Numbered from the stretch's first letter, positions 1 through 14,624 are shown. The stretch is DNA of 64,000 nucleotides from Tachypleus tridentatus (GCF_004210375.1 NW_027467782.1:36817771-36881770); one strand, 5' to 3'. The notes: generated by a model from the sequence alone, not told the origin. Numbers and translations: made by a program.

Positions 1-3000
1 TGATCAGACACTCATTCCATCAATTTGATCACATAGTTTGATCAGACACTCATTCCATCAATTTGATCACATAGTTTGATCAGACACTCATTCCATCAAT
101 TTGATCACATAGTTTGATCAGACACTCATTCCATCAATTTGATCACATAGTTTGATCAGACACTCATTCCATCAATTTGATCACATAGTTTGATCAGACA
201 CTCATTCCATCAATTTGATCACATAGTTTGATCAGACACTCATTCCATCAATTTGATCACATAGTTTGATCAGACACTCATTCCATCAATTTGATCACAT
301 AGTTTGATCAGACACTCATTCCATCAATTTGATCACATAGTTTGATCAGACACTCATTCCATCAATTTGATCACATAGTTTGATCAGACACTCATTCCAT
401 CAATTTGATCACATAGTTTGATCAGACACTCATTCCATCAATTTGATCACATAGTTTGATCAGACACTCATTCCATCAATTTGATCACATAGTTTGATCA
501 GACACTCATTCCATCAATTTGATCACATAGTTTGATCAGACACTCATTCCATCAATTTGATCACATAGTTTGATCAGACACTCATTCCATCAATTTGATC
601 ACATAGTTTGATCAGACACTCATTCCATCAATTTGATCACATAGTTTGATCAGACACTCATTCCATCAATTTGATCACATAGTTTGATCAGACACTCATT
701 CCATCAATTTGATCACATAGTTTGATCAGACACTCATTCCATCAATTTGATCACATAGTTTGATCAGACACTCATTCCATCAATTTGATCACATAGTTTG
801 ATCAGACACTCATTCCATCAATTTGATCACATAGTTTGATCAGACACTCATTCCATCAATTTGATCACATAGTTTGATCAGACACTCATTCCATCAATTT
901 GATCACATAGTTTGATCAGACACTCATTCCATCAATTTGATCACATAGTTTGATCAGACACTCATTCCATCAATTTGATCACATAGTTTGATCAGACACT
1001 CATTCCATCAATTTGATCACATAGTTTGATCAGACACTCATTCCATCAATTTGATCACATAGTTTGATCAGACACTCATTCCATCAATTTGATCACATAG
1101 TTTGATCAGACACTCATTCCATCAATTTGATCACATAGTTTGATCAGACACTCATTCCATCAATTTGATCACATAGTTTGATCAGACACTCATTCCATCA
1201 ATTTGATCACATAGTTTGATCAGACACTCATTCCATCAATTTGATCACATAGTTTGATCAGACACTCATTCCATCAATTTGATCACATAGTTTGATCAGA
1301 CACTCATTCCATCAATTTGATCACATAGTTTGATCAGACACTCATTCCATCAATTTGATCACATAGTTTGATCAGACACTCATTCCATCAATTTGATCAC
1401 ATAGTTTGATCAGACACTCATTCCATCAATTTGATCACATAGTTTGATCAGACACTCATTCCATCAATTTGATCACATAGTTTGATCAGACACTCATTCC
1501 ATCAATTTGATCACATAGTTTGATCAGACACTCATTCCATCAATTTGATCACATAGTTTGATCAGACACTCATTCCATCAATTTGATCACATAGTTTGAT
1601 CAGACACTCATTCCATCAATTTGATCACATAGTTTGATCAGACACTCATTCCATCAATTTGATCACATAGTTTGATCAGACACTCATTCCATCAATTTGA
1701 TCACATAGTTTGATCAGACACTCATTCCATCAATTTGATCACATAGTTTGATCAGACACTCATTCCATCAATTTGATCACATAGTTTGATCAGACACTCA
1801 TTCCATCAATTTGATCACATAGTTTGATCAGACACTCATTCCATCAATTTGATCACATAGTTTGATCAGACACTCATTCCATCAATTTGATCACATAGTT
1901 TGATCAGACACTCATTCCATCAATTTGATCACATAGTTTGATCAGACACTCATTCCATCAATTTGATCACATAGTTTGATCAGACACTCATTCCATCAAT
2001 TTGATCACATAGTTTGATCAGACACTCATTCCATCAATTTGATCACATAGTTTGATCAGACACTCATTCCATCAATTTGATCACATAGTTTGATCAGACA
2101 CTCATTCCATCAATTTGATCACATAGTTTGATCAGACACTCATTCCATCAATTTGATCACATAGTTTGATCAGACACTCATTCCATCAATTTGATCACAT
2201 AGTTTGATCAGACACTCATTCCATCAATTTGATCACATAGTTTGATCAGACACTCATTCCATCAATTTGATCACATAGTTTGATCAGACACTCATTCCAT
2301 CAATTTGATCACATAGTTTGATCAGACACTCATTCCATCAATTTGATCACATAGTTTGATCAGACACTCATTCCATCAATTTGATCACATAGTTTGATCA
2401 GACACTCATTCCATCAATTTGATCACATAGTTTGATCAGACACTCATTCCATCAATTTGATCACATAGTTTGATCAGACACTCATTCCATCAATTTGATC
2501 ACATAGTTTGATCAGACACTCATTCCATCAATTTGATCACATAGTTTGATCAGACACTCATTCCATCAATTTGATCACATAGTTTGATCAGACACTCATT
2601 CCATCAATTTGATCACATAGTTTGATCAGACACTCATTCCATCAATTTGATCACATAGTTTGATCAGACACTCATTCCATCAATTTGATCACATAGTTTG
2701 ATCAGACACTCATTCCATCAATTTGATCACATAGTTTGATCAGACACTCATTCCATCAATTTGATCACATAGTTTGATCAGACACATCATTCCATCAATT
2801 TGATCACATAGTTTGATCAGACACTCATTCCATCAATTTGATCACATAGTTTGATCAGACACTCATTCCATCAATTTGATCACATAGTTTGATCAGACAC
2901 TCATTCCATCAATTTGATCACATAGTTTGATCAGACACTCATTCCATCAATTTGATCACATAGTTTGATCAGACACTCATTCCATCAATTTGATCACATA

Positions 3001-6000
3001 GTTTGATCAGACACTCATTCCATCAATTTGATCACATAGTTTGATCAGACACTCATTCCATCAATTTGATCACATAGTTTGATCAGACACTCATTCCATC
3101 AATTTGATCACATAGTTTGATCAGACACTCATTCCATCAATTTGATCACATAGTTTGATCAGACACTCATTCCATCAATTTGATCACATAGTTTGATCAG
3201 ACACTCATTCCATCAATTTGATCACATAGTTTGATCAGACACTCATTCCATCAATTTGATCACATAGTTTGATCAGACACTCATTCCATCAATTTGATCA
3301 CATAGTTTGATCAGACACTCATTCCATCAATTTGATCACATAGTTTGATCAGACACTCATTCCATCAATTTGATCACATAGTTTGATCAGACACTCATTC
3401 CATCAATTTGATCACATAGTTTGATCAGACACTCATTCCATCAATTTGATCACATAGTTTGATCAGACACTCATTCCATCAATTTGATCACATAGTTTGA
3501 TCAGACACTCATTCCATCAATTTGATCACATAGTTTGATCAGACACTCATTCCATCAATTTGATCACATAGTTTGATCAGACACTCATTCCATCAATTTG
3601 ATCACATAGTTTGATCAGACACTCATTCCATCAATTTGATCACATAGTTTGATCAGACACTCATTCCATCAATTTGATCACATAGTTTGATCAGACACTC
3701 ATTCCATCAATTTGATCACATAGTTTGATCAGACACTCATTCCATCAATTTGATCACATAGTTTGATCAGACACTCATTCCATCAATTTGATCACATAGT
3801 TTGATCAGACACTCATTCCATCAATTTGATCACATAGTTTGATCAGACACTCATTCCATCAATTTGATCACATAGTTTGATCAGACACACTCATTCCATC
3901 AATTTGATCACATAGTTTGATCAGACACTCATTCCATCAATTTGATCACATAGTTTGATCAGACACTCATTCCATCAATTTGATCACATAGTTTGATCAG
4001 ACACTCATTCCATCAATTTGATCACATAGTTTGATCAGACACTCATTCCATCAATTTGATCACATAGTTTGATCAGACACTCATTCCATCAATTTGATCA
4101 CATAGTTTGATCAGACACTCATTCCATCAATTTGATCACATAGTTTGATCAGACACTCATTCCATCAATTTGATCACATAGTTTGATCAGACACTCATTC
4201 CATCAATTTGATCACATAGTTTGATCAGACACTCATTCCATCAATTTGATCACATAGTTTGATCAGACACTCATTCCATCAATTTGATCACATAGTTTGA
4301 TCAGACACTCATTCCATCAATTTGATCACATAGTTTGATCAGACACTCATTCCATCAATTTGATCACATAGTTTGATCAGACACTCATTCCATCAATTTG
4401 ATCACATAGTTTGATCAGACACTCATTCCATCAATTTGATCACATAGTTTGATCAGACACTCATTCCATCAATTTGATCACATAGTTTGATCAGACACTC
4501 ATTCCATCAATTTGATCACATAGTTTGATCAGACACTCATTCCATCAATTTGATCACATAGTTTGATCAGACACTCATTCCATCAATTTGATCACATAGT
4601 TTGATCAGACACTCATTCCATCAATTTGATCACATAGTTTGATCAGACACTCATTCCATCAATTCGATCACATAGTTTGATCAGACATCAATTTGATCAC
4701 ATAGTTTGATCAGACACATTCCATCAATTTGATCACATAGTTTGATCAGACACTCATTCCATCAATTTGATCACATAGTTTGATCAGACACACATTCCAT
4801 CAATTTGATCACATAGTTTGATCAGACACTCATTCCATCAATTTGATCACATAGTTTGATCAGACACTCATTCCATCAATTTGATCACATAGTTTGATCA
4901 GACACTCATTCCATCAATTTGATCACATAGTTTGATCAGACACTCATTCCATCAATTTGATCACATAGTTTGATCAGACACTCATTCCATCAATTTGATC
5001 ACATAGTTTGATCAGACACTCATTCCATCAATTTGATCACATAGTTTGATCAGACACTCATTCCATCAATTTGATCACATAGTTTGATCAGACACTCATT
5101 CCATCAATTTGATCACATAGTTTGATCAGACACACATTCCATCAATTTGATCACATAGTTTGATCAGACACTCATTCCATCAATTTGATCACATAGTTTG
5201 ATCAGACACTCATTCCATCAATTTGATCACATAGTTTGATCAGACACTCATTCCATCAATTTGATCACATAGTTTGATCAGACACTCATTCCATCAATTT
5301 GATCACATAGTTTGATCAGACACTCATTCCATCAATTTGATCACATAGTTTGATCAGACACTCATTCCATCAATTTGATCACATAGTTTGATCAGACACT
5401 CATTCCATCAATTTGATCACATAGTTTTTGATCATTTGACACATATTCCATCAATTTGATCACATAGTTTGATCAGACACTCATTCCATCAATTTGATCA
5501 CATAGTTTGATCAGACACTCATTCCATCAATTTGATCACATAGTTTGATCAGACACTCATTCCATCAATTTGATCACATAGTTTGATCAGACACTCATTC
5601 CATCAATTTGATCACATAGTTTGATCAGACACTCATTCCATCAATTTGATCACATAGTTTGATCAGACACTCATTCCATCAATTTGATCACATAGTTTGA
5701 TCAGACACTCATTCCATCAATTTGATCACATAGTTTGATCAGACACTCATTCCATCAATTTGATCACATAGTTTGATCAGACACACATTCCATCATTTGA
5801 TCCATAGTTTGAATCATTCCATTTGATCACATAGTTTGATCAGACACATTCCATCAATTTGATCACATAGTTTGATCAGACACACATTCCATCAATTTGA
5901 TCACATAGTTTGATCAGACACTCATTCCATCAATTTGATCACATAGTTTGATCAGACACTCATTCCATCAATTTGATCACATAGTTTGATCAGACACTCA

Positions 6001-8907
6001 TTCATAGTTTGATCAGACATCAATTTGATCACATAGTTTGATCAGACACTCATTCCATCAATTTGATCACATAGTTTGATCAGACACTCATTCCATCAAT
6101 TTGATCACATAGTTTGATCAGACACACATTCCATCAATTTGATCACATAGTTTGATCAGACACTCATTCCATCAATTTGATCACATAGTTTGATCAGACA
6201 CACATTCCATCAATTTGATCACATAGTTTGATCAGACACTCATTCCATCAATTTGATCACATTGTTTGATCAGACACTCATTTCATCAATTTGATCACAT
6301 AGTTTGATCAGACACTCATTCCATCAATTTGATCACATAGTTTGATCAGACACACATTCCATCAATTTGATCACATAGTTTGATCAGACACTCATTCCAT
6401 CAATTTGATCACATAGTTTGATCAGACACTCATTCCATCAATTTGATCACATAGTTTGATCAGACACTCATTCCATCAATTTGATCACATAGTTTGATCA
6501 GACACTCATTCCATCAATTTGATCACATAGTTTGATCAGACACTCATTCCATCAATTTGATCACATAGTTTGATCAGACACACATTCCATCAATTTGATC
6601 ACATAGTTTGATCAGACACTCATTCCATCAATTTGATCACATAGTTTGATCAGACACTCATTCCATCAATTTGATCACATAGTTTGATCAGACACTCATT
6701 CCATCAATTTGATCACATAGTTTGATCAGACACTCATTCCATCAATTTGATCACATAGTTTGATCAGACACTCATTCCATCAATTTGATCACATAGTTTG
6801 ATCAGACACTCATTCCATCAATTTGATCACATAGTTTGATCAGACACTCATTCCATCAATTTGATCACATAGTTTGATCAGACACTCATTCCATCAATTT
6901 GATCACATAGTTTGATCAGACACTCATTCCATCAATTTGATCACATAGTTTGATCAGACACTCATTCCATCAATTTGATCACATAGTTTGATCAGACACT
7001 CATTCCATCAATTTGATCACATAGTTTGATCAGACACTCATTCCATCAATTTGATCACATAGTTTGATCAGACACTCATTCCATCAATTTGATCACATAG
7101 TTTGATCAGACACTCATTCCATCAATTTGATCACATAGTTTGATCAGACACTCATTCCATCAATTTGATCACATAGTTTGATCAGACACTCATTCCATCA
7201 ATTTGATCACATAGTTTGATCAGACACTCATTCCATCAATTTGATCACATAGTTTGATCAGACACTCATTCCATCAATTTGATCACATAGTTTGATCAGA
7301 CACTCATTCCATCAATTTGATCACATAGTTTGATCAGACACTCATTCCATCAATTTGATCACATAGTTTGATCAGACACTCATTCCATCAATTTGATCAC
7401 ATAGTTTGATCAGACACTCATTCCATCAATTTGATCACATAGTTTGATCAGACACTCATTCCATCAATTTGATCACATAGTTTGATCAGACACTCATTCC
7501 ATCAATTTGATCACATAGTTTGATCAGACACTCATTCCATCAATTTGATCACATAGTTTGATCAGACACTCATTCCATCAATTTGATCACATAGTTTGAT
7601 CAGACACTCATTCCATCAATTTGATCACATAGTTTGATCAGACACTCATTCCATCAATTTGATCACATAGTTTGATCAGACACTCATTCCATCAATTTGA
7701 TCACATAGTTTGATCAGACACTCATTCCATCAATTTGATCACATAGTTTGATCAGACACTCATTCCATCAATTTGATCACATAGTTTGATCAGACACTCA
7801 TTCCATCAATTTGATCACATAGTTTGATCAGACACTCATTCCATCAATTTGATCACATAGTTTGATCAGACACTCATTCCATCAATTTGATCACATAGTT
7901 TGATCAGACACTCATTCCATCAATTTGATCACATAGTTTGATCAGACACTCATTCCATCAATTTGATCACATAGTTTGATCAGACACTCATTCCATCAAT
8001 TTGATCACATAGTTTGATCAGACACTCATTCCATCAATTTGATCACATAGTTTGATCAGACACTCATTCCATCAATTTGATCACATAGTTTGATCAGACA
8101 CTCATTCCATCAATTTGATCACATAGTTTGATCAGACACTCATTCCATCAATTTGATCACATAGTTTGATCAGACACTCATTCCATCAATTTGATCACAT
8201 AGTTTGATCAGACACACATTCCATCAATTTGATCACATAGTTTGATCAGACACTCATTCCATCAATTTGATCACATAGTTTGATCAGACACTCATTCCAT
8301 CAATTTGATCACATAGTTTGATCAGACACTCATTCCATCAATTTGATCACATAGTTTGATCAGACACTCATTCCATCAATTTGATCACATAGTTTGATCA
8401 GACACTCATTCCATCAATTTGATCACATAGTTTGATCAGACACTCATTCCATCAATTTGATCACATAGTTTGATCAGACACTCATTCCATCAATTTGATC
8501 ACATAGTTTGATCAGACACTCATTCCATCAATTTGATCACATAGTTTGATCAGACACTCATTCCATCAATTTGATCACATAGTTTGATCAGACACTCATT
8601 CCATCAATTTGATCACATAGTTTGATCAGACACTCATTCCATCAATTTGATCACATAGTTTGATCAGACACTCATTCCATCAATTTGATCACATAGTTTG
8701 ATCAGACACTCATTCCATCAATTTGATCACATAGTTTGATCAGACACTCATTCCATCAATTTGATCACATAGTTTGATCAGACACTCATTCCATCAATTT
8801 GATCACATAGTTTGATCAGACACTCATTCCATCAATTTGATCACATAGTTTGATCAGACACTCATTCCATCAATTTGATCACATAGTTTGATCAGACACT
8901 CATTCCA
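1..8907. repeat. 38-bp satellite array, about 234 monomers
   Basis: A head-to-tail array of a 38-bp monomer beginning TGATCAGACACTCATTCC fills the whole stretch up to the first gap. Each monomer holds the palindrome TGATCA twice, at offsets 1 and 26, so spacings alternate 25 and 13 bp. The two halves (TTTGATCAGA and TTTGATCACA) look like an older internal duplication. Most copies are identical over kilobases. Variants concentrate at about 4,660-6,350: deletions inside monomers near 4,686, 5,797 and 6,003, and CACACATTCC in place of CACTCATTCC in several copies. Isolated indel variants lie near 2,784 and 3,886. No open frame or spacer is present. The array begins at the window edge and ends in a gap, so its true length is unknown. 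Confidence 0.98.
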
Positions 8908-9407
8908 NNNNNNNNNNNNNNNNNNNNNNNNNNNNNNNNNNNNNNNNNNNNNNNNNNNNNNNNNNNNNNNNNNNNNNNNNNNNNNNNNNNNNNNNNNNNN
9001 NNNNNNNNNNNNNNNNNNNNNNNNNNNNNNNNNNNNNNNNNNNNNNNNNNNNNNNNNNNNNNNNNNNNNNNNNNNNNNNNNNNNNNNNNNNNNNNNNNNN
9101 NNNNNNNNNNNNNNNNNNNNNNNNNNNNNNNNNNNNNNNNNNNNNNNNNNNNNNNNNNNNNNNNNNNNNNNNNNNNNNNNNNNNNNNNNNNNNNNNNNNN
9201 NNNNNNNNNNNNNNNNNNNNNNNNNNNNNNNNNNNNNNNNNNNNNNNNNNNNNNNNNNNNNNNNNNNNNNNNNNNNNNNNNNNNNNNNNNNNNNNNNNNN
9301 NNNNNNNNNNNNNNNNNNNNNNNNNNNNNNNNNNNNNNNNNNNNNNNNNNNNNNNNNNNNNNNNNNNNNNNNNNNNNNNNNNNNNNNNNNNNNNNNNNNN
9401 NNNNNNN
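8908..9407. other. Assembly gap (500 N)
   Basis: Exactly 500 Ns, the same size as the second gap, so probably a fixed-size placeholder. The satellite runs into its left edge and unrelated sequence leaves its right edge. Open frames that cross it are artefacts. Confidence 0.99.
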
Positions 9408-9544
9408 ATTTATCAAAACCTATCAGCGTAGAAATAAAAATTTTAAACATTTAACAAATTCCTCACTTAAAATTCGGCCAATTTATAAAATGAAGTTTAC
9501 ATTGACAAATTATTTACGAAAGAGCTGTAAAATTATATTTCATG

Positions 9545-9630
9545 ACGGGTATTAGTTTGAAGATGGCCTGAGAAGAGTCGAAACGTTGTTCTCTGCTTTA
9601 CTTGTGTTAATACTAATACCAGCCATCTTG
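9545..9630 (+). mobile_element. Penelope-type element tail motif (possible degenerate hammerhead)
   Basis: The segment contains GATGGCCTGAGAAGAGTCG followed by AAACGTTG, enclosed by an inverted repeat (GGTATTAGT at 9,548-9,556 and ACTAATACC at 9,612-9,620). Short CTGA...GTCGAAACG motifs next to GATGG and flanked by such repeats are typical of Penelope-like retroelement ends, where they form hammerhead ribozymes. The core here departs from the hammerhead consensus (CTGAGAA instead of CTGANGA), so self-cleavage is doubtful. No reverse transcriptase or GIY-YIG frame is seen nearby. The family assignment is inferred from motif memory. Confidence 0.35.
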
Positions 9631-10151
9631 ACATATATTTTTTACTTCAAGTGGGTTTGTCGTCATCACGAAAAGGTGTAAATATTTTACATTGTGTAAA
9701 ATTCAAAATGAAAAAAAAATGTATTTAAATATGTATTGAATATGTTTTAACGTGTATATAAAAGTTCATCTCTTATGTTTATCGGTTTTAAGTGCTATCA
9801 TATTCCTTAAAACATTCAACAAGATGAATAAACCTCTTAGGATAGCGTTTTCCAGACAGTGGCGAGGGCGGGCCGGCCTTTTGGCGGAAAATAAAAAAAT
9901 AACGGAGGAAGAAAAATACTTCATTACAGAATATTTAAAATCAAAAATACCAAAGACTGTATGGAATTGATGGTAAACAATTATAAAAACACAGGCACAC
10001 TATACTTATCACAGTTTATTAACTGTACAATTGATCAATGGATGTATAATGTCTTAAATTCACAGTCTTATATATCAATATCAAAGGTGCACTTGCTTCC
10101 AAGAAACATGAAATTGAAGAAATTAGTCATAGTCAAACCAATTACATGTCA
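9631..10151. other. Intergenic, with small open frames of no recognised family
   Basis: A 72-codon plus-strand frame (9,752-9,970) encodes a lysine- and glutamate-rich C-terminus after a hydrophobic start. It overlaps another short frame at 9,961-10,167. I see no conserved motif, splice pattern or repeat support, so neither is called as a gene. Confidence 0.4.
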
Positions 10152-10388
10152 TGTTGACCTGAAATAGTTTTATCTTTGACCCAATCTCTAAAAAAAATAT
10201 TTATTGCGGCGCCACCTTCCTCGAATGTAGTGTTGACCCGAAATATTTTATCTTTGACCCAATCTCTAACAGGTAATCTGTATTACCGCACCACCTTTTT
10301 GGAATGTAGTGTTGACCTGAGACAGGTTTATCTTTGACCCAATTTCTGATAGAAAATCTTTATTGTGGCGCCACTTTCTTGAATGTAA
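10152..10388. repeat. 79-bp tandem repeat, 3 copies
   Basis: Units start with TGTTGACC at 10,152, 10,231 and 10,310, a constant period of 79 bp, and a partial fourth start is visible at 10,389. Each contains TATCTTTGACCCAAT and a GC-rich GGCGCCACCTT-like block. Copies differ by about 10-20%, so the array is not recent. Confidence 0.9.
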
Positions 10389-11215
10389 TGTTGTCCACAT
10401 TAACTCCCTCATAAAATACTCTGATTCTTATATTAGATTTCGCGATCGTGCCAAATGGTCAAGATGCGGTTAGATTTTGAGAGATAGAAATGTTTCTGAA
10501 GTTTGTCAAAAAAACAAACCAAAAAAAATTATAGAAATAGCCGACTTTTCCCAGTGTTGTAAAAAAAACATACACCTAAATTTCTTTAAGCTTTCGTAAG
10601 TAAACAGAAGATAAACATATTCTGTGAAATAAAATGCGCATGTCCGAGGTTGTGTCGTGCGTGTGCAACCACTGTTATTGATATTAAAACTCTCTTCTGA
10701 GCTATCGTGGTTTCTCGGTAGACAATCAATTCACTTTTCGGTTTCGATCATTTTCTTCTTGACGAATAACTTTCTCCTGTACGTAACTAAACATCCTTTC
10801 TTGTCCTTTAGGAGCAGGAACTGTGAATAACGTCATCCGTGACCGAAGCAATTTTCAATATAATTTCACATTCTAAATATTGCTATTTTAAACAGTAGCG
10901 TGAGACGTGTGAAACACACATGTTGCACATAAACCATTAAAGATATTTATCGGTTTCCGGTGTCAAAACGTACTCTACCGTCTTGTATAAGAATAAAAGA
11001 AACTGTGCCAGTGTATGAGATTGATGATTTAAGTTTTATCGTATAAATAACACAAATGACATCAGAAAACAAAGTTTTGATATACATGCAATTTATTTAC
11101 AATTTAATGCAATATAAATGTAAACAAAACACACCGTATCTAAAGAAGAATTCTCTTCCAACATTTGTCTTTACTTAAGTACATTTTTACTCTTATATGG
11201 CTCGCTCGTTCTCTC
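10389..11215. other. Intergenic, nothing recognised
   Basis: AT-rich single-copy-looking DNA. No long frame, RNA gene or repeat was recognised on either strand. Confidence 0.5.
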
Positions 11216-11583
11216 TGGGCAGGACGTGATTTAGCACTTAGCGTGTTGGATTGTGGATTCGTGGTTCGCATCCCATTGCAGAAACAAATCGCGCAAGCAC
11301 TTTGTGGTTTTCAGTATACCGTAAGAGTGATGGTCAAATGATGTAATCATAATAGTCCAAGAGTTGGTAGTCAAGTGATTTGATTATAATAGTCTGAAAG
11401 CAGATGGTCAAATGATGTAATCATAATAGTCTAAAGCTGGCGCCCTTGTGATTTGATTATAATTATAGCTGACGGTCCGTAGAGGTTGACGGTGAGTGTT
11501 ATTGAGCAGCTTCCTTCCCCTCTAGTGTATCAGTTGAAATCTAGGGGCGGTTGCTGTTACGTAAATATTCGAAACAAATAAAC
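11216..11583 (+). mobile_element. tRNA-derived SINE, variant head, shared 3' domain
   Basis: The 5' part has a box A-like segment (TTAGCACTTAGCGTGTTGGA) and a box B-like GGTTCGCATCC, giving a tRNA-type pol III promoter unlike the head of the main SINE family. The 3' part (GGTGAGTGTTATTGAGCAGC, then CTTCCTTCCCCTCTAGTGTA, then CTAGGGGCGG) is a diverged version of the main family's central and 3' domain. Between them lies an imperfect 74-bp duplication with copies starting near 11,329 and 11,403. The element looks old and is probably a separate subfamily. Confidence 0.7.
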
Positions 11584-14340
11584 TAGTGTTTATTTACTTT
11601 AAAATTTTCATTCACCCTAACTAGTGATTCAAATTATTATTAAAGGATTATGACAAGTACATACTTAAACACAAATCTGTTAAAAACTGAAGTTGTATCC
11701 AATACATCTAGGTGAATATTCACTATTTTTCAATGATGCACACATTTATAACAGTAAGTACTAATTCATAAACTGAAGTTTTCATTAACTTTAAAGAATT
11801 TTCCTTTGAGTTAATCAAATAACTTTAGTGTACTCTTTGTTACAATCATTTCAAGAATTTTTTTCTGTTGATAATTTGACAGCACACTTAAAAAAACAAC
11901 TGACAACCAACGTATATTGACACTGATAAAAACAATATAGATGACAAATTTTGAACTAAAGAAAGGAAGGTTAAGATAAATTTCCTCTGAACAAAATTTA
12001 GTTCAAGATCTTTATTAAAACAGCTTCTTTTCACTAAATCTACTTAACAATGATTTAAAAGTGATGACCAGTGTAAAAATTAAAACTTTAATTCCTGATT
12101 TATCATTATTTTAAAACACTGGAACTTAATATTGTGGAACACTAAAACAGTTCAAAGAGTAAACATTATCTTGTTTGTTTGTTTAGTTATTTTGTAAAAA
12201 GCTACACCATGGGTGTCAAAACCTGATTTTTACCAGCATAAGTCCAGAGACATACCATTATATCACTGGGGGGCTAACATTTCTTATGTAAATGTATGCT
12301 GAAATTTGATATTAATGCTAATCATAGAACAGTTGAGATACTTAATTTTATTATTGCTAACAGGTAAAAAATCACTCGAAATATTCACCTCGACAGGAAA
12401 AGAATGCTTTAGGTATGTGATCTTAATACTGTCAACAGGTAAGAACACTTCAGATACTCAGTTATAGGCTGGTGCTACACAGAACATTTGTTATTATAAA
12501 ACAATGTATTCAAATTAACAACTAAAATAAAGGAAATGCTGGAAATACTCGGTATAGGCTGGTGCTACACAGAACAGTTATATAAAACAAGTTAACAATA
12601 AAGTCAGGAAATACTGGAGCCAGTTATACTTCATGATACAATCTTACTTCTTCTTACATAATAGCTTTCCTCTATTTGTGCTGCTTTATATATACAAATA
12701 TTTTCACTCACCACTAGTATTGAGGGTCCAAATTCACTTGTTTCCCAAGGGTATTACTGTGTTGTAGCATGCAAATGAGCACGTGACAACTCTCCACCAA
12801 TAGGGTGTGACACACCCTACTAGTGTAGCTGACTTTCTCTTTACTGAAATTAACATGATTCAGCACTCACTTATGCACATGTATAAAGTTTTTGCTTCTT
12901 CCTGTGATTCATACTTCACTTTTTATCATAACATTTTCTGTTAACTTTACTTAGTTTGTGGAGGGCTTTTGATAATTTTTCCTTTCCTTATTATGAGTTT
13001 GCAAGTTCATGTGATTGTTACTTCACCTAGTATAGATTCAAAGGATTTTATTCCTATTAATGCTATGTTGGCATTAAAACTAAAGGTTCTTTCTCTAAAG
13101 TGCTGCTGTTATAAATATTTTATTTAGTGTCAGCAATTGTCCAGAGGGATGTTTTAGCATGAATAACTGGATTATCTCTGACTTTTTTACTTAAAATTAT
13201 TCTCATCTACTCACTTCTGAGATATTAATTTTGAGGAAATATTTTTTTGTCTTGTGTATGATATGTCATTTTCAAATTGTTGCCACGGAAGTTTCCATTT
13301 CAGCTGTATTGTGAGATAGGAGTATACTAATTAAACAACTTTAGAAGCCTCTTCAATGTGGTATTGTTATACAGTTAGCTTTGTTGATAGAATTTCAGTT
13401 AGAAAAATAACAATTTTGTATAAACCATTACTGATGTTCCTGTGATGCCCGTCTTTCATAATGCATATCTTCATCTGACAGTGATTACTATTGGTATGTA
13501 TTTGACTCAAAAGGTAGTACAGTAGTGAAATGATATCAATCCTGTGCTGAGACAGCTCTTGGAAACCAGCAATAAACTCCAGTTTTACTAGCACAAGCAA
13601 ATAAAAGTAGTGATACATTCCACCTGAAAATGATGCCAGTTTGGCACAGTTTAACCTTTTAGCTAATAATTTGTACCCATTGTGCAGTTTGATATGCTTG
13701 ATAGACTGAAACAATAAAATAATGTGTCTTTATCAAGGACTTGACAACCATGAGATGAAAGCAAAATGTCACTGAGCCTACAGCTCCTTTGTATTGAATC
13801 TTTTGAATCTACCACACATTGAATCATATTGTATTATCTACAACTATATATGAGTGAGGTTAATAAGGTTTAATAAATGAAATAATGTGTTGCCATAAGT
13901 TAGCAACCATTATATCAGTTTTCAGTCATGTTTTCTAACTGTCTTATGTAAAGTAACCTTCATCCCTCTTATTCTTGAAGGACAAATTTGAAAATGGTTT
14001 TCTCAGTTTAAAATGTTTAGTTATAGAGTAAAATGTAGAGGTGTATATGCATATACGAACATGACATGCAGAAGTTAGGTAAAACACATTTCTTGATAGC
14101 TCATTTATTAAGTGGTTGAAATACTACTTTATTTCTTTAATATTACCATCTGTAAAAAAATGATATCAGAACATATTCTAAGTCAAACTGAAAAATGTAT
14201 ATATATATAGACGTGCATACTAAAATGTATATTATAAATGATAGTTTAATTTGAAATTTGGTCTTAAAATGACTTAAAATAAGGAAAACATTTTGTTACT
14301 TTAAGAAGTGAGACAGCAATTATGCCACCTTTTAATTTTA
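11584..14340. other. Intergenic; one short duplication at 12.46-12.60 kb
   Basis: Mostly AT-rich DNA. The 20-mer GGCTGGTGCTACACAGAACA occurs at about 12,467 and 12,557 inside a roughly 90-bp imperfect duplication. A 115-codon minus-strand frame (13,367-13,714) lacks recognisable features. The opposite strand there reads protein-like over about 30 codons (DINPVLRQLLETSNKLQFY) but is bounded by stops. I cannot assign either. Confidence 0.45.

Positions 14341-14624
<284 letters not shown>

Noticed and set aside
1-8907. CRISPR-like repeat array
   Set aside because: Monomers abut without spacers and the window is eukaryotic; it is a satellite.
8854-9454. Open frames of 170-200 codons on both strands
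   Set aside because: They consist almost entirely of translated Ns in the assembly gap.
13367-13714. 115-codon minus-strand frame, and a protein-like plus-strand stretch opposite
   Set aside because: No family recognised on either strand; the plus-strand reading has several stops and no splice support.
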